Positions 36,472 through 44,664 of a DNA stretch of 64,000 nucleotides are shown piece after piece (positions within the stretch are counted from its first letter, which is position 1; the number at the start of each line of letters is the position of its first letter). The stretch spans positions 806,001-870,000 of the forward strand of contig NZ_FMIZ01000007.1 in NCBI RefSeq assembly GCF_900095865.1. Reading direction: 5' to 3'. The notes beneath the pieces were generated by a model. That model was not told the origin of the DNA and made no database searches. It saw only the letters and a list, made by a program, of their open reading frames with translations. Source of the stretch: Massilioclostridium coli. GTDB lineage: Bacteria; Bacillota; Clostridia; Oscillospirales; Ruminococcaceae. Made by a program: the position numbers and the translations under genes.

Positions 36472-37935
36472 AGTATTAATTTGACAACTTCCCGTAATTT
36501 AACCATGTTAACCGATTTTTACGAGATTACCATGGCAAATGGCTACCTGGAATGTGGATTCCAGGATAAAGAGGCTGTTTTTGATATGTTTTTTCGGAAA
36601 GTTCCGGATAATGCTGGCTTTGCAATTTTTGCAGGGTTAGAGCAATTGATTACCTTTTTGGATAATTTAAAATTTTCGGAAGATGATCTGGAATATTTGC
36701 GAAAAAGCAAGATGTTCTCGGAGGAATTTTTAGATTATTTAGAAAACTTTACGTTTGATTGTGATGTCTGGTCCGTGCCAGAGGGGACTCCGGTATTTCC
36801 AAATGAGCCGGTTATTATCGTAAAGGGACCCATTATCCAGGCCCAATTTATTGAAACAATGCTGTTGACCACAGTAAACCATCAATCTCTAATTGCCACC
36901 AAAGCAAACCGAATTGTCCGGGCGGCACGTGGCAAAGAGGTAATGGAATTTGGTGCGCGTCGAGCACAAGGATATGATGCGGCTATTTATGGAAGCCGTG
37001 CCGCCTATATTGGCGGGTGTAGCTCCACCTCCTGCGTGATTTCCGCCAACGAATACGATATTCCAGTGGCTGGGACAATGGCACACAGTTGGATTCAAAC
37101 TTTTGATTCGGAATACGAAGCATTCAAATGTTATGCCAATATTTATCCAGACAACTGTATCTTCCTGGTGGATACTTACAATGTATTAAAATCCGGTGTT
37201 CCAAATGCTATCCGGGTGTTTGATGAAATCCTCAAACCAAAAGGAATTATACCAAAGGGCATCCGCATTGACAGTGGGGATATCGCTTATCTATCCAAAA
37301 AATCCCGTGCGTTATTGGATCAAGCGGGCTATCAGGATGTGAAAATTATTGCTTCTAACTCATTGGATGAAAATATTATCCGTGATTTACAGGAGCAGGG
37401 GGCTGCTGTTGATATTTATGCCGTAGGGGAAAATTTGATTACGGCAAAAAGTGCCCCAGTATTTGGAGGGGTATACAAATTATGTGCGGTGGAACACAAT
37501 GGTAAATTGCAACCACGGATTAAGCTCAGTGAAACGATTGAAAAAGTGAATTTACCCCATTTGAAAAAGCTTTACCGTTTTTACAGCAAAGAAACTGGAA
37601 GAAACGTAGCGGATTTGGTGGCTTTATGGGATGAAGAGATTAATGTGGAACATGGAATGACTATCTTTGACCCTAACGCAAGCTGGAAAAAGAAATTCCT
37701 TACCAATATTGAGAAAAAAGAATTGCTACAGCCGATTTTCCAACGGGGAAAACTGGTGTACCAGATGCCAAGTTTAGAAGAAATCCGCAACTATTGCATG
37801 GAACAAGTAGAATTGCTTTGGGATGAAGTAAAACGGTTTGAATTTCCACATAAATATTATGTAGACCTTTCTTTTAAATTGTGGGATTTGAAAAATTCTA
37901 TGCTATCCGATTTAGGGGCAAGAGGATTAGAGTAG
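36469..37935 (+). CDS. pncB: Nicotinate phosphoribosyltransferase
   Basis: 488 residues. It makes nicotinate mononucleotide from nicotinate and PRPP in NAD salvage. The N-terminal NLTMLTDFYEITMANGYLE, the central FGARRAQGYDAAIYGSRAAY near 163-182 and the PRPP-site region GIRIDSGDIAYLSKK near 265-279 match the family. The only plausible starts are GTG 36466 and ATG 36469, both separated from a strong AAGGAGGT by a hairpin. It is a single gene; a coiled-coil protein gene lies convergent downstream. Confidence 0.93.
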   Translation: MSINLTTSRNLTMLTDFYEITMANGYLECGFQDKEAVFDMFFRKVPDNAGFAIFAGLEQLITFLDNLKFSEDDLEYLRKSKMFSEEFLDYLENFTFDCDVWSVPEGTPVFPNEPVIIVKGPIIQAQFIETMLLTTVNHQSLIATKANRIVRAARGKEVMEFGARRAQGYDAAIYGSRAAYIGGCSSTSCVISANEYDIPVAGTMAHSWIQTFDSEYEAFKCYANIYPDNCIFLVDTYNVLKSGVPNAIRVFDEILKPKGIIPKGIRIDSGDIAYLSKKSRALLDQAGYQDVKIIASNSLDENIIRDLQEQGAAVDIYAVGENLITAKSAPVFGGVYKLCAVEHNGKLQPRIKLSETIEKVNLPHLKKLYRFYSKETGRNVADLVALWDEEINVEHGMTIFDPNASWKKKFLTNIEKKELLQPIFQRGKLVYQMPSLEEIRNYCMEQVELLWDEVKRFEFPHKYYVDLSFKLWDLKNSMLSDLGARGLE

Positions 37936-38064
37936 TAGATATTTGGCTAGAACAAATTGAAAATGAGGTTTTTTATTTCAAAATATTACAAACCTGGTTT
38001 ATTGGTTCACAAAAACTACTGGAGACATTCTATCACCGAAAGAGGAATTTTCATAACAAAAAAG

Positions 38065-38088
38065 ACAGCCCTAAGATTTTAGGGCTGT
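38065..38088 (-). terminator. Terminator of the coiled-coil protein gene
   Basis: ACAGCCCTAA-GATT-TTAGGGCTGT with a T-tract on the reverse strand (CTTTTTTG), directly after the stop codon of the leftward gene. Confidence 0.85.
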
Positions 38089-38091
38089 TAC

Positions 38092-38355
38092 TCATTTTGC
38101 ATTTGTCTGAACCACATTTTGTAATGCTAATACCTGAAGCTGTAAATCTTCAATTTTTTGTTCCAGCTGGTCTACCTTTTGCCTGTGATTTATAATATCA
38201 GATTGGTTTTCTAGTATTAAATTCATGGTTGGCTCTATTTTATTTTCAATATGCAACCAGATTTTTCCGGTTTCCAGCTCAATTTTTTGATGAATGGATT
38301 CTGTCTGTGCTTGCAATACAGAGGTAAGTTGCTGTAGTAATTCCTCATGATCCAT
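38092..38355 (-). CDS. Small coiled-coil protein
   Basis: 87 residues, family not recognised. Nearly all helix, with heptad-like spacing of Leu, Ile and Val (HEELLQQLTSVLQAQTESIH, then VDQLEQKIEDLQLQVLALQN), so a coiled-coil dimer is likely. There is no membrane helix or signal peptide. I chose the ATG at 38355 (MDHEELL), because the longer frame starting at 38418 adds a basic stretch with no support. A weak GGAAAGGATGG lies upstream. It is a single gene with its own terminator. Confidence 0.6.
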   Translation of the reverse strand: MDHEELLQQLTSVLQAQTESIHQKIELETGKIWLHIENKIEPTMNLILENQSDIINHRQKVDQLEQKIEDLQLQVLALQNVVQTNAK

Positions 38356-38585
38356 GGTGGCTTTCCATCCTTTCCTTTTATGCGCCTTTATTATAGCACA
38401 GGAAAAGGAACGAATCAACTGTGAATTTTACCGATTTTATATTACGAAAATTATATCAAATAAATCTCTATACATAAAATAGGGTAATTTTACAATGTAA
38501 TGTATTGCATTTTGTTAAAAGGGTACTAATAGAAAAGTGTTTTTTGTTTTTGTTAAAATCGGTAAAATCTATCTTGAAAAAGTCC

Positions 38586-38614
38586 TTTACAAACCAATTA
38601 AATTATGGTATGAT
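38586..38614 (+). promoter_or_regulatory. Predicted promoter of rpsO
   Basis: TTTACA (38586-38591) and TATGAT (38609-38614) with a 17-base spacer, giving a leader of about 100 bases. Confidence 0.65.
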
Positions 38615-38620
38615 AATAAC

Positions 38621-38708
38621 GCTGTGCACATGGATTCAGGCGTATGCCCTGTTATCAAGGGAAACATCGCTACCTTTTTCTATGGCATAAGCAAAATTTT
38701 TTAAAGAG
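38621..38708 (+). promoter_or_regulatory. Candidate S15 leader element
   Basis: About 90 bases between the rpsO promoter and its ribosome site, with paired stretches such as CCCT-6-AAGGG. Ribosomal protein S15 represses its own mRNA through varied leader structures in several bacteria. I cannot match a known class, so the function is inferred from position. Confidence 0.35.
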
Positions 38709-38720
38709 GTGAATTGCGTT

Positions 38721-38987
38721 ATGTTACGTAAGGAAGAAAAAACTCAAGTAATTCTTGACAATGCAACCCACGAAGGTGATACTGGTTCCCCAGAAGTACA
38801 AATCGCTATCTTAACTAGAAGAATCAACGATTTGGTAGAACACTTAAAAATCCACAAACAAGATCATCACTCTCGTAGAGGTCTGCTGAAAATGGTTGGT
38901 CGCCGTCGTAACCTGCTCAACTATCTGGCGAAAAAAGATATTGAACGTTACCGTGCAACAATCACAAAATTAGGTATCCGTAAATAA
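38721..38987 (+). CDS. rpsO: 30S ribosomal protein S15
   Basis: 88 residues, the normal length. The full S15 signature [19 protein letters not shown], then [13 protein letters not shown], is present. S15 binds 16S rRNA helices 20-22 and organises the platform of the small subunit. The ATG at 38721 has AGAGGTG 9 bases upstream. It is followed by a terminator and then pnp, the conserved rpsO-pnp order. Confidence 0.97.
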   Translation: MLRKEEKTQVILDNATHEGDTGSPEVQIAILTRRINDLVEHLKIHKQDHHSRRGLLKMVGRRRNLLNYLAKKDIERYRATITKLGIRK

Positions 38988-38997
38988 TATCGCTTTT

Positions 38998-39040
38998 AAG
39001 GCAAGCAGAATTTTCCTGCTTGCCTTATTGTGCGTTTTTT
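38998..39040 (+). terminator. Terminator between rpsO and pnp
   Basis: AAGGCAAGCAG (38998-39008) and CTGCTTGCCTT (39016-39026) form an 11-bp stem; a GTTTTTT run follows about 10 bases later. Read-through into pnp may be partial. Confidence 0.75.
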
Positions 39041-39128
39041 ATTGGATGCTTTGCATTTTAAACATAGTAAAAACTGGCTAAAATTAGCAGAAAGATTTTG
39101 GCTGTTTTACAAAAATTTTAGTATTATT

Positions 39129-39210
39129 TTGTGCGATGGGACAGGCTTTTTAGCACTAAATCGTGTCCATCCAGATGGATAGGATTTAATGCTAAACCTG
39201 GCCTGCACAA
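39129..39210 (+). promoter_or_regulatory. 82-base hairpin in the pnp leader
   Basis: A long interrupted stem: TTGTGC/GCACAA, CAGG/CCTG, TTTAGCA/TGCTAAA and TAAATC/GATTTA, closed by TCCAT-loop-ATGGA. It ends 5 bases before the AGGAGGT of pnp. In E. coli a double-stranded pnp leader is cut by RNase III and then degraded by PNPase as autoregulation. A similar role here is inference. Confidence 0.6.
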
Positions 39211-39225
39211 TATTAGGAGGTAATT

Positions 39226-41340
39226 ATGTTAAATAATCACAGAACGTTTACAACTACATTCGCAGGCCGTGAATTGGTTATCGAAACAGGGAAAACTAGT
39301 GAATTAGCAAACGGTTCCTGTTGGGTAAAATATGGTGAAACCGTTGTTATGGCAAATGTTACTATGTCTGCAGCTCCAAGAGAAGGGGTAGACTTTTTCC
39401 CATTGTCCGTAGATTATGAAGAAAAGCTATACTCTGTTGGTAAAATTCCAGGTTCCTTCTTAAAAAGAGAATCTCGCCCAAGTGAGAACGCTATTTTAAC
39501 TTCTCGTGTTATTGACCGTCCAATCCGTCCTTTGTTCCCAAAAGATATGCGAAACGATGTTTGCGTAGTGGCTACTGTATTGGCTTCTGACATTGATAAT
39601 TCCCCAGAAATTACTGCAATGATTGCTGTTTCCACTGCGTTATCCATTTCGGATATCCCATGGAATGGGCCTGTAGCAAGTATTAGTGTTGGTCTTATTG
39701 ATGGTGAAATTGTACTGAATCCAAATGTGGAACAACGTGCGAAAACAGATCTGAACCTAACAGTTGCCGGTTCTAAGGAAAAAATTGTTATGATTGAAGC
39801 TGGCGCCAATGAAATTGATGAAAAAACCATGCTGAATGCCATTTGTACTGGCCATGAGGAAATCAAAAAAATGGTTGATTTCATTGATGGTATCCGCCAG
39901 GAAGTAGGTAAACCAAAAATTGAATTTGAATCCAAAGAAGTTCCTCATGAGCTGTTTGAAGCAATCAAAGATATGGCGATTGAGGATGTAAAATATGCTT
40001 TGGATACAGATAATAAATTAGTTCGTGATGAACGTTTACAGCCAATTGTAGAACGTGTACACGAAAAATTTGACGAACTGTATCCAGACGATATTCCAGT
40101 AATTGACGAGTGTTTATATAAATTGCAGAAACACGTGGTACGTACCTGGTTATTAGAGGAACAAAAACGTGTGGATGGCCGTGGTATGGATGAAATCCGT
40201 CCTTTGGCTGCTGAAGTTGATTTATTGCCAAGGGTACATGGTTCCGGTATGTTTACACGTGGACAGACCCAAGTGCTTTCTATCGCTACATTGGGACCAA
40301 TGAGTGATGAACAACGTTTAGACGGGATTGATGAAGTAACTTCCAAACGTTATATGCATCAGTATAATTTCCCATCTTATTCCGTTGGGGAGACTAAACC
40401 AAGCAGAGGCCCAGGTAGACGTGAAATTGGTCACGGTGCTTTAGCGGAACGTGCCTTGCTGCCAGTTATCCCATCCGTAGAGGAATTCCCATACGCAATC
40501 CGTGTAGTATCCGAAGTATTATCCTCCAATGGTTCTACTTCCCAAGCTTCTATTTGTGGTTCTACCCTAGCACTGATGGCTGCTGGTGTTCCAATTAAAG
40601 CGCCAGTTGCTGGTATTTCCTGTGGCTTGATTACCAGGGAAGATGGTAGCTTTATGACTATGGTAGATATTCAAGGCTTGGAAGACTTCTTCGGTGATAT
40701 GGACTTTAAAGTAGGTGGTACTCACAAAGGGATTACTGCTATCCAGGTGGATATCAAAGTAGATGGATTAACTCCTGAAATCATTGCGGAAGCATTTGAA
40801 AAGACCAGAAAAGCACGTTTGTACATTTTGGATGAAATTATGCTTAAAGCGATTCCAGCGCCAAGAGAAACGGTATCGAAATATGCGCCAAAAATGTTGC
40901 AGACTACAATTGATGTGGATAAAATCCGTGATGTTATTGGTACAGGCGGAAAAGTAATCCAAAAAATCTGCGCAGAATGCGATGTTAAAATTGACATTGA
41001 TGAAGAAGGCCATGTATTTATTTTGGGTACTGATATGGACAATACCAGACGTGCACTGGAAGTTGTGGAAACCATTGCAAAAGACCCAGAAGTAGGTGCT
41101 ATTTATAAAGGAAAAGTAACCCGTATTATGAACTTTGGTGCGTTTGTAGAAATCGCTCCAGGAAAAGAAGGATTGGTTCATATCTCTAAATTGGACTTTA
41201 ACCGGGTAGAAAAAGTAACCGACGTAGTAAACGAAGGGGACGAAATTGTGGTAAAAGTTACCGAGATTGACGACCAGGGTAGAATTAACCTTTCCAGAAA
41301 AGATGCTATTGCTGAATTGCAAGCAAAACAGAAAGGTTAA
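39226..41340 (+). CDS. pnp: Polynucleotide phosphorylase
   Basis: 704 residues. It degrades RNA 3' to 5' with phosphate. Two RNase PH domains (about 1-230 and 310-545), a KH domain (IRDVIGTGGKVIQKICAE near 566-583) and an S1 domain (GKVTRIMNFGAFVEIAPGKE near 628-647) are in the normal order. Active-site residues include the FPSYSVGETKPSRGPGRREI segment near 383-402. AGGAGGT precedes the ATG. It follows rpsO and has its own long leader hairpin and a strong terminator. Confidence 0.97.
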   Translation: MLNNHRTFTTTFAGRELVIETGKTSELANGSCWVKYGETVVMANVTMSAAPREGVDFFPLSVDYEEKLYSVGKIPGSFLKRESRPSENAILTSRVIDRPIRPLFPKDMRNDVCVVATVLASDIDNSPEITAMIAVSTALSISDIPWNGPVASISVGLIDGEIVLNPNVEQRAKTDLNLTVAGSKEKIVMIEAGANEIDEKTMLNAICTGHEEIKKMVDFIDGIRQEVGKPKIEFESKEVPHELFEAIKDMAIEDVKYALDTDNKLVRDERLQPIVERVHEKFDELYPDDIPVIDECLYKLQKHVVRTWLLEEQKRVDGRGMDEIRPLAAEVDLLPRVHGSGMFTRGQTQVLSIATLGPMSDEQRLDGIDEVTSKRYMHQYNFPSYSVGETKPSRGPGRREIGHGALAERALLPVIPSVEEFPYAIRVVSEVLSSNGSTSQASICGSTLALMAAGVPIKAPVAGISCGLITREDGSFMTMVDIQGLEDFFGDMDFKVGGTHKGITAIQVDIKVDGLTPEIIAEAFEKTRKARLYILDEIMLKAIPAPRETVSKYAPKMLQTTIDVDKIRDVIGTGGKVIQKICAECDVKIDIDEEGHVFILGTDMDNTRRALEVVETIAKDPEVGAIYKGKVTRIMNFGAFVEIAPGKEGLVHISKLDFNRVEKVTDVVNEGDEIVVKVTEIDDQGRINLSRKDAIAELQAKQKG

Positions 41341-41410
41341 TCCTTTTACATTGGTAAAAATACAATCAAAAATACTTTTCTAGTAAGATATATTATTTTA
41401 ATTATAAAAG

Positions 41411-41456
41411 AAACAGTTGTTTATAGAAAATTCTATAGGCAACTGTTTTTTTATAG
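41411..41456 (+). terminator. Terminator of pnp
   Basis: AAACAGTTG (41411-41419) pairs with CAACTGTTT (41440-41448), with an inner TATAGAA/TTCTATA stem, then a run of T. Confidence 0.9.
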
Positions 41457-41682
41457 AAAAAAAGTTTTTAATTTGTGAGGGAGTAAACCAAATATTTATT
41501 TCATAGAATGAAAACTATCTAATTACAATAATAGTGTTTTTCATTTTTTTGCCATATTTGAAATCATTTCTTTCGTTTAATATCATAGCTTCGTAAAGAA
41601 TTCGTCATTTTTTCAGTAGTAGCTTTGTAAGTATTTTCAAGTATACTAAAACCACACCATACAATAGGGAAGGAGAGATGGT
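41457..41682. other. AT-rich intergenic DNA
   Basis: Gap between the pnp terminator and the ABC-FtsX gene. TATACT at 41642-41647 could be a -10 element, but no good -35 is visible. I see nothing else. Confidence 0.35.
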
Positions 41683-44229
41683 ATGCTAGAATTAAAACAT
41701 ATTAAAAAGGAATACCGTTCAAAAAAGGGTGGAAATACGCTCGCTGTCAATGATATCTCATTGGTGTTTGAAAATACAGGCATGACGTTTTTGCTTGGAA
41801 AAAGCGGGAGTGGAAAATCCACGTTATTAAATATTATCGGTGGGTTGGATCGATACGATTCCGGAGAAATTACTATTTTAGGGAAAAGCAGCTCTAATTT
41901 TACCAAAGAAGATTTTGATTCTTATCGGAATACCTATGTTGGATTCATTTTCCAAGAGTTTCATGTATTAGAAGATTATACGGTATATGAAAATATCATA
42001 CTGGCTCTACAGTTACAAAAGAAAGAAGTAGACCACCAAAAAATACAAAGTTTACTTTCAAAATTAGAGTTATCAGAATTAAAAGACCGCAAAATCAATG
42101 AGCTTTCTGGCGGACAAAAGCAACGGGTGGCAATTGCAAGGGCGTTGATTAAAGACCCTAAAATTATTTTAGCGGATGAGCCAACTGGTAACTTAGATAG
42201 TAAAACAAGCCGGCAGGTATTGGATTTATTAAAGCAGATCAGCAAAGAAAAATTAGTTATTATTGTATCCCATGATGAAGAGTCTGCTCAGGAATATGCG
42301 GACCGTATTATTGAGATTAGGGATGGAGCGGTCATTCGAGATACCAAGGAAATCACTGAGGTTCCGCAAATATCAGAAAAATTTCAGCTAATCCGTTCTA
42401 AACTGCCAACAAAGGAGAGTTTTCGGTTAGGGGTTGGCAGTTTAAAACATAAGAAAATCCGCTTGTGCGCTACTATATTTTTAACTGCCTGCGCCCTGTT
42501 TTTTTTGGGAATGTCTGATACCATGGCATCCTTCCAAATGGCAAAAGCACATGCTAAATTAATGGTAGAGAATGAGAAAAACTTGGTTTCTATTCAACAT
42601 ATCGATCCATCTTCTACTAGTTGGTATTCTATCAATCTGCCTTGGCAACAAAAGGACATTGATGCTGTGAAAGATCAAATCCCAGAATTTATTTCCAGCT
42701 ATCGCATTTCTTTAGACCAGACACAACTACAATATACCTCTCTGGGAATTAACCAGCCAACCAATTCTATGGAAGATAACTATTATACAGTTGGTGCCTA
42801 TACACAAATGCAAGTGGTTCCTTTACCAGAAAACCAAACTTGGATTAAGGAAAATGTGATTGGTCATCTACCGCAAAATGAAGATGAAATTGTAATTTCC
42901 AATTATGTGTCTAGTATCATCCAAAAATATGGAATACAGCCTTATACAGAAAATGAGTTGGACTTAACAGATGTTTATTACCCTGCAAACGACCAAGAAT
43001 TAGTGGAAAAAGGGTTATATATCAACTTTAATGGCATAAAAAAAGTAAAGATTGTCGGCGTAATTCAATATGATTTAAGTAAATATGAAACAATCAAAAA
43101 AACGATAGACAAAACAACCTATTTATTATATAACGACTTATCTTCTGAGGTTAAAGCCACCTATAACCGTATTTATGTGGCAGAAGATTTCTTCCAATAT
43201 CTTAATATTCCAGATACTCCAATGGTAAATATGAATTATATTTATGACCTTTCCCTTGAAGATGGTACTGGATTCTATGCGAATATTAACTATTCAAACA
43301 AGCCACTCACTTATTTTGATGGTACCAATTATCAGACGATTGATAAATTGAATGATCATCAAATTTTACTATCTCCAGAAGATATTGCTATGCTTTATTC
43401 TGATAATAGTTATGAGGCAGCTTTGGAGGAATATCTTTCAAAACAGCCAGAAGATGCGGATTTAGAGGCAATGGAAAAAAGCTATTTTGAGCACTTTGTT
43501 TCTCAGTACCGCCAGTTAATTGGAGAAAAAGTTCGTTTTTGTGTAAAAGGAATGAACGATAAAAATCTGACGGAGGAGAAGGAACTGGAAATTATAGGTG
43601 TTGTGCCATTGGATAAGCAAAATGGGCGCATATATACCTATGTTTCAGAACAGAATGTAGAACAATTTAAAACATACCCAATCGAACGGAACGAATTACT
43701 GTTCCATTGCTCTGATCAAAAAGAATTACAGCAATTATTTACCGAATTCGCTCCAGGAGGAGAATACCAGGCAACTACAGTTTATAGTTCTGATTTAGTT
43801 AACATGAACGAGTTTTTTAATCTTGCAAAAAAAGTTGCGTTTTATATTAGCCTTGTATTTGCAGTATTTGCCTTAATTTTGATTACAAACTTTATCTTCT
43901 CCAGTATTGCTTACCGGAAGAAAGAGATTGGTATTTTGCGTGCCCTTGGTGCGAGGGGAATGGATGTATTTAAAATCTTTATGTGGGAAGGATTTTTCCT
44001 GGCACTCATTTCGGGCATATTGGCCTCCATTGGAACAGGAGTTGTGTGCGCGGTATTAAATCCAATGATAATCAATACAATTGGCATTGGTCTAACTCCG
44101 CTGATGTTTGGAATACGCCAAATTGGATTAATTTTTGTAATTGTATTCGTTATTACGATTATCGCAAGCTTACTACCAATCCGAAAAATATCTAAAATGA
44201 AACCAATTGACGCAATCCTAAAAAGATAA
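41683..44229 (+). CDS. ABC transporter with fused ATPase and FtsX-like permease
   Basis: 848 residues in one chain: ATPase at about 1-225 (Walker A GKSGSGKST near 38-46, signature LSGGQKQR near 140, Walker B ILADEPTGNLD near 163, H-loop HDEE near 205). One helix lies near 262-285, with a large extracytoplasmic domain of about 430 residues, and three C-terminal helices (about 725-845) carry the FtsX motif (YRKKEIGILRALGARGMDVF). This is the MacB/LolD-like fold in which the exporter works by mechanical transmission rather than through a channel. It probably exports a peptide or lipid, or senses cell-wall antibiotics. GGAGAGATGGT precedes the ATG, and no regulator lies beside it. Confidence 0.9.
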   Translation: MLELKHIKKEYRSKKGGNTLAVNDISLVFENTGMTFLLGKSGSGKSTLLNIIGGLDRYDSGEITILGKSSSNFTKEDFDSYRNTYVGFIFQEFHVLEDYTVYENIILALQLQKKEVDHQKIQSLLSKLELSELKDRKINELSGGQKQRVAIARALIKDPKIILADEPTGNLDSKTSRQVLDLLKQISKEKLVIIVSHDEESAQEYADRIIEIRDGAVIRDTKEITEVPQISEKFQLIRSKLPTKESFRLGVGSLKHKKIRLCATIFLTACALFFLGMSDTMASFQMAKAHAKLMVENEKNLVSIQHIDPSSTSWYSINLPWQQKDIDAVKDQIPEFISSYRISLDQTQLQYTSLGINQPTNSMEDNYYTVGAYTQMQVVPLPENQTWIKENVIGHLPQNEDEIVISNYVSSIIQKYGIQPYTENELDLTDVYYPANDQELVEKGLYINFNGIKKVKIVGVIQYDLSKYETIKKTIDKTTYLLYNDLSSEVKATYNRIYVAEDFFQYLNIPDTPMVNMNYIYDLSLEDGTGFYANINYSNKPLTYFDGTNYQTIDKLNDHQILLSPEDIAMLYSDNSYEAALEEYLSKQPEDADLEAMEKSYFEHFVSQYRQLIGEKVRFCVKGMNDKNLTEEKELEIIGVVPLDKQNGRIYTYVSEQNVEQFKTYPIERNELLFHCSDQKELQQLFTEFAPGGEYQATTVYSSDLVNMNEFFNLAKKVAFYISLVFAVFALILITNFIFSSIAYRKKEIGILRALGARGMDVFKIFMWEGFFLALISGILASIGTGVVCAVLNPMIINTIGIGLTPLMFGIRQIGLIFVIVFVITIIASLLPIRKISKMKPIDAILKR

Positions 44230-44433
44230 ACCATAATTCCCAGCTATCCTGTAAGGTAGCTGGGAATTTATCCTGTCTGCCGTATTTATAAAAGGGGATG
44301 AATAAACATTAAGCGAAATGCCGAAACAGCGGGTAAACGGTTTTAATATTAAATGGATAGGTATACCGCTGGTTTGCTCAATGATTTTGATGATATCTAA
44401 AAAATTACAAACAGAAATCGTAAGGCGATCCAT
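44218..44433 (-). pseudogene. Possible serine-recombinase remnant
   Basis: A 71-residue reverse-strand frame starting MDRLTISVCNFLDIIKIIEQ, followed by TSGIPIHLILKP. This resembles the DRLSRSxxDLLxIIxxLxxxGI core of resolvase/invertase-type serine recombinases. The catalytic Ser and DNA-binding domain are absent, and the 3' half overlaps the neighbouring terminator, so if real it is a decayed fragment. Chance similarity of a short frame is possible. Confidence 0.3.
44235..44268 (+). terminator. Terminator of the ABC-FtsX gene
   Basis: AATTCCCAGCTA (44235-44246) and TAGCTGGGAATT (44257-44268), 12-bp stem, 10-base loop, 6 bases past the stop codon. Confidence 0.8.
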
Positions 44434-44584
44434 CAGTAGCGGGCAGTAAATCCTAAAACAATGAATGTATATATTTCATTAACAGGATATTTATTAAGAA
44501 TGATTCCAGATAAAAAAATTATTTCCATTAGATTAAGACAGAGAGCATACAATCCCAATTAATGAACTACAGTTTTTTAACATC
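44269..44584. other. Intergenic DNA, mostly without recognisable content
   Basis: Apart from the possible recombinase remnant at its left end, this stretch is AT-rich and shows no gene, promoter or repeat that I can support. Confidence 0.35.
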
Positions 44585-44614
44585 AAAAAAGGCCCCAAAT
44601 TTGGGACCTTTTTT
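44585..44614 (-). terminator. Terminator of the GH106 gene
   Basis: AAAAAAGGCCCCAAAT and TTGGGACCTTTTTT pair with one mismatch; the T-tract is on the reverse strand. It lies 50 bases past the stop codon of the leftward gene. Confidence 0.8.
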
Positions 44615-44664
44615 GCATTAAATCATTGGTTTTAACCATATAAAATAGTTAAGTGTAAAATCAA

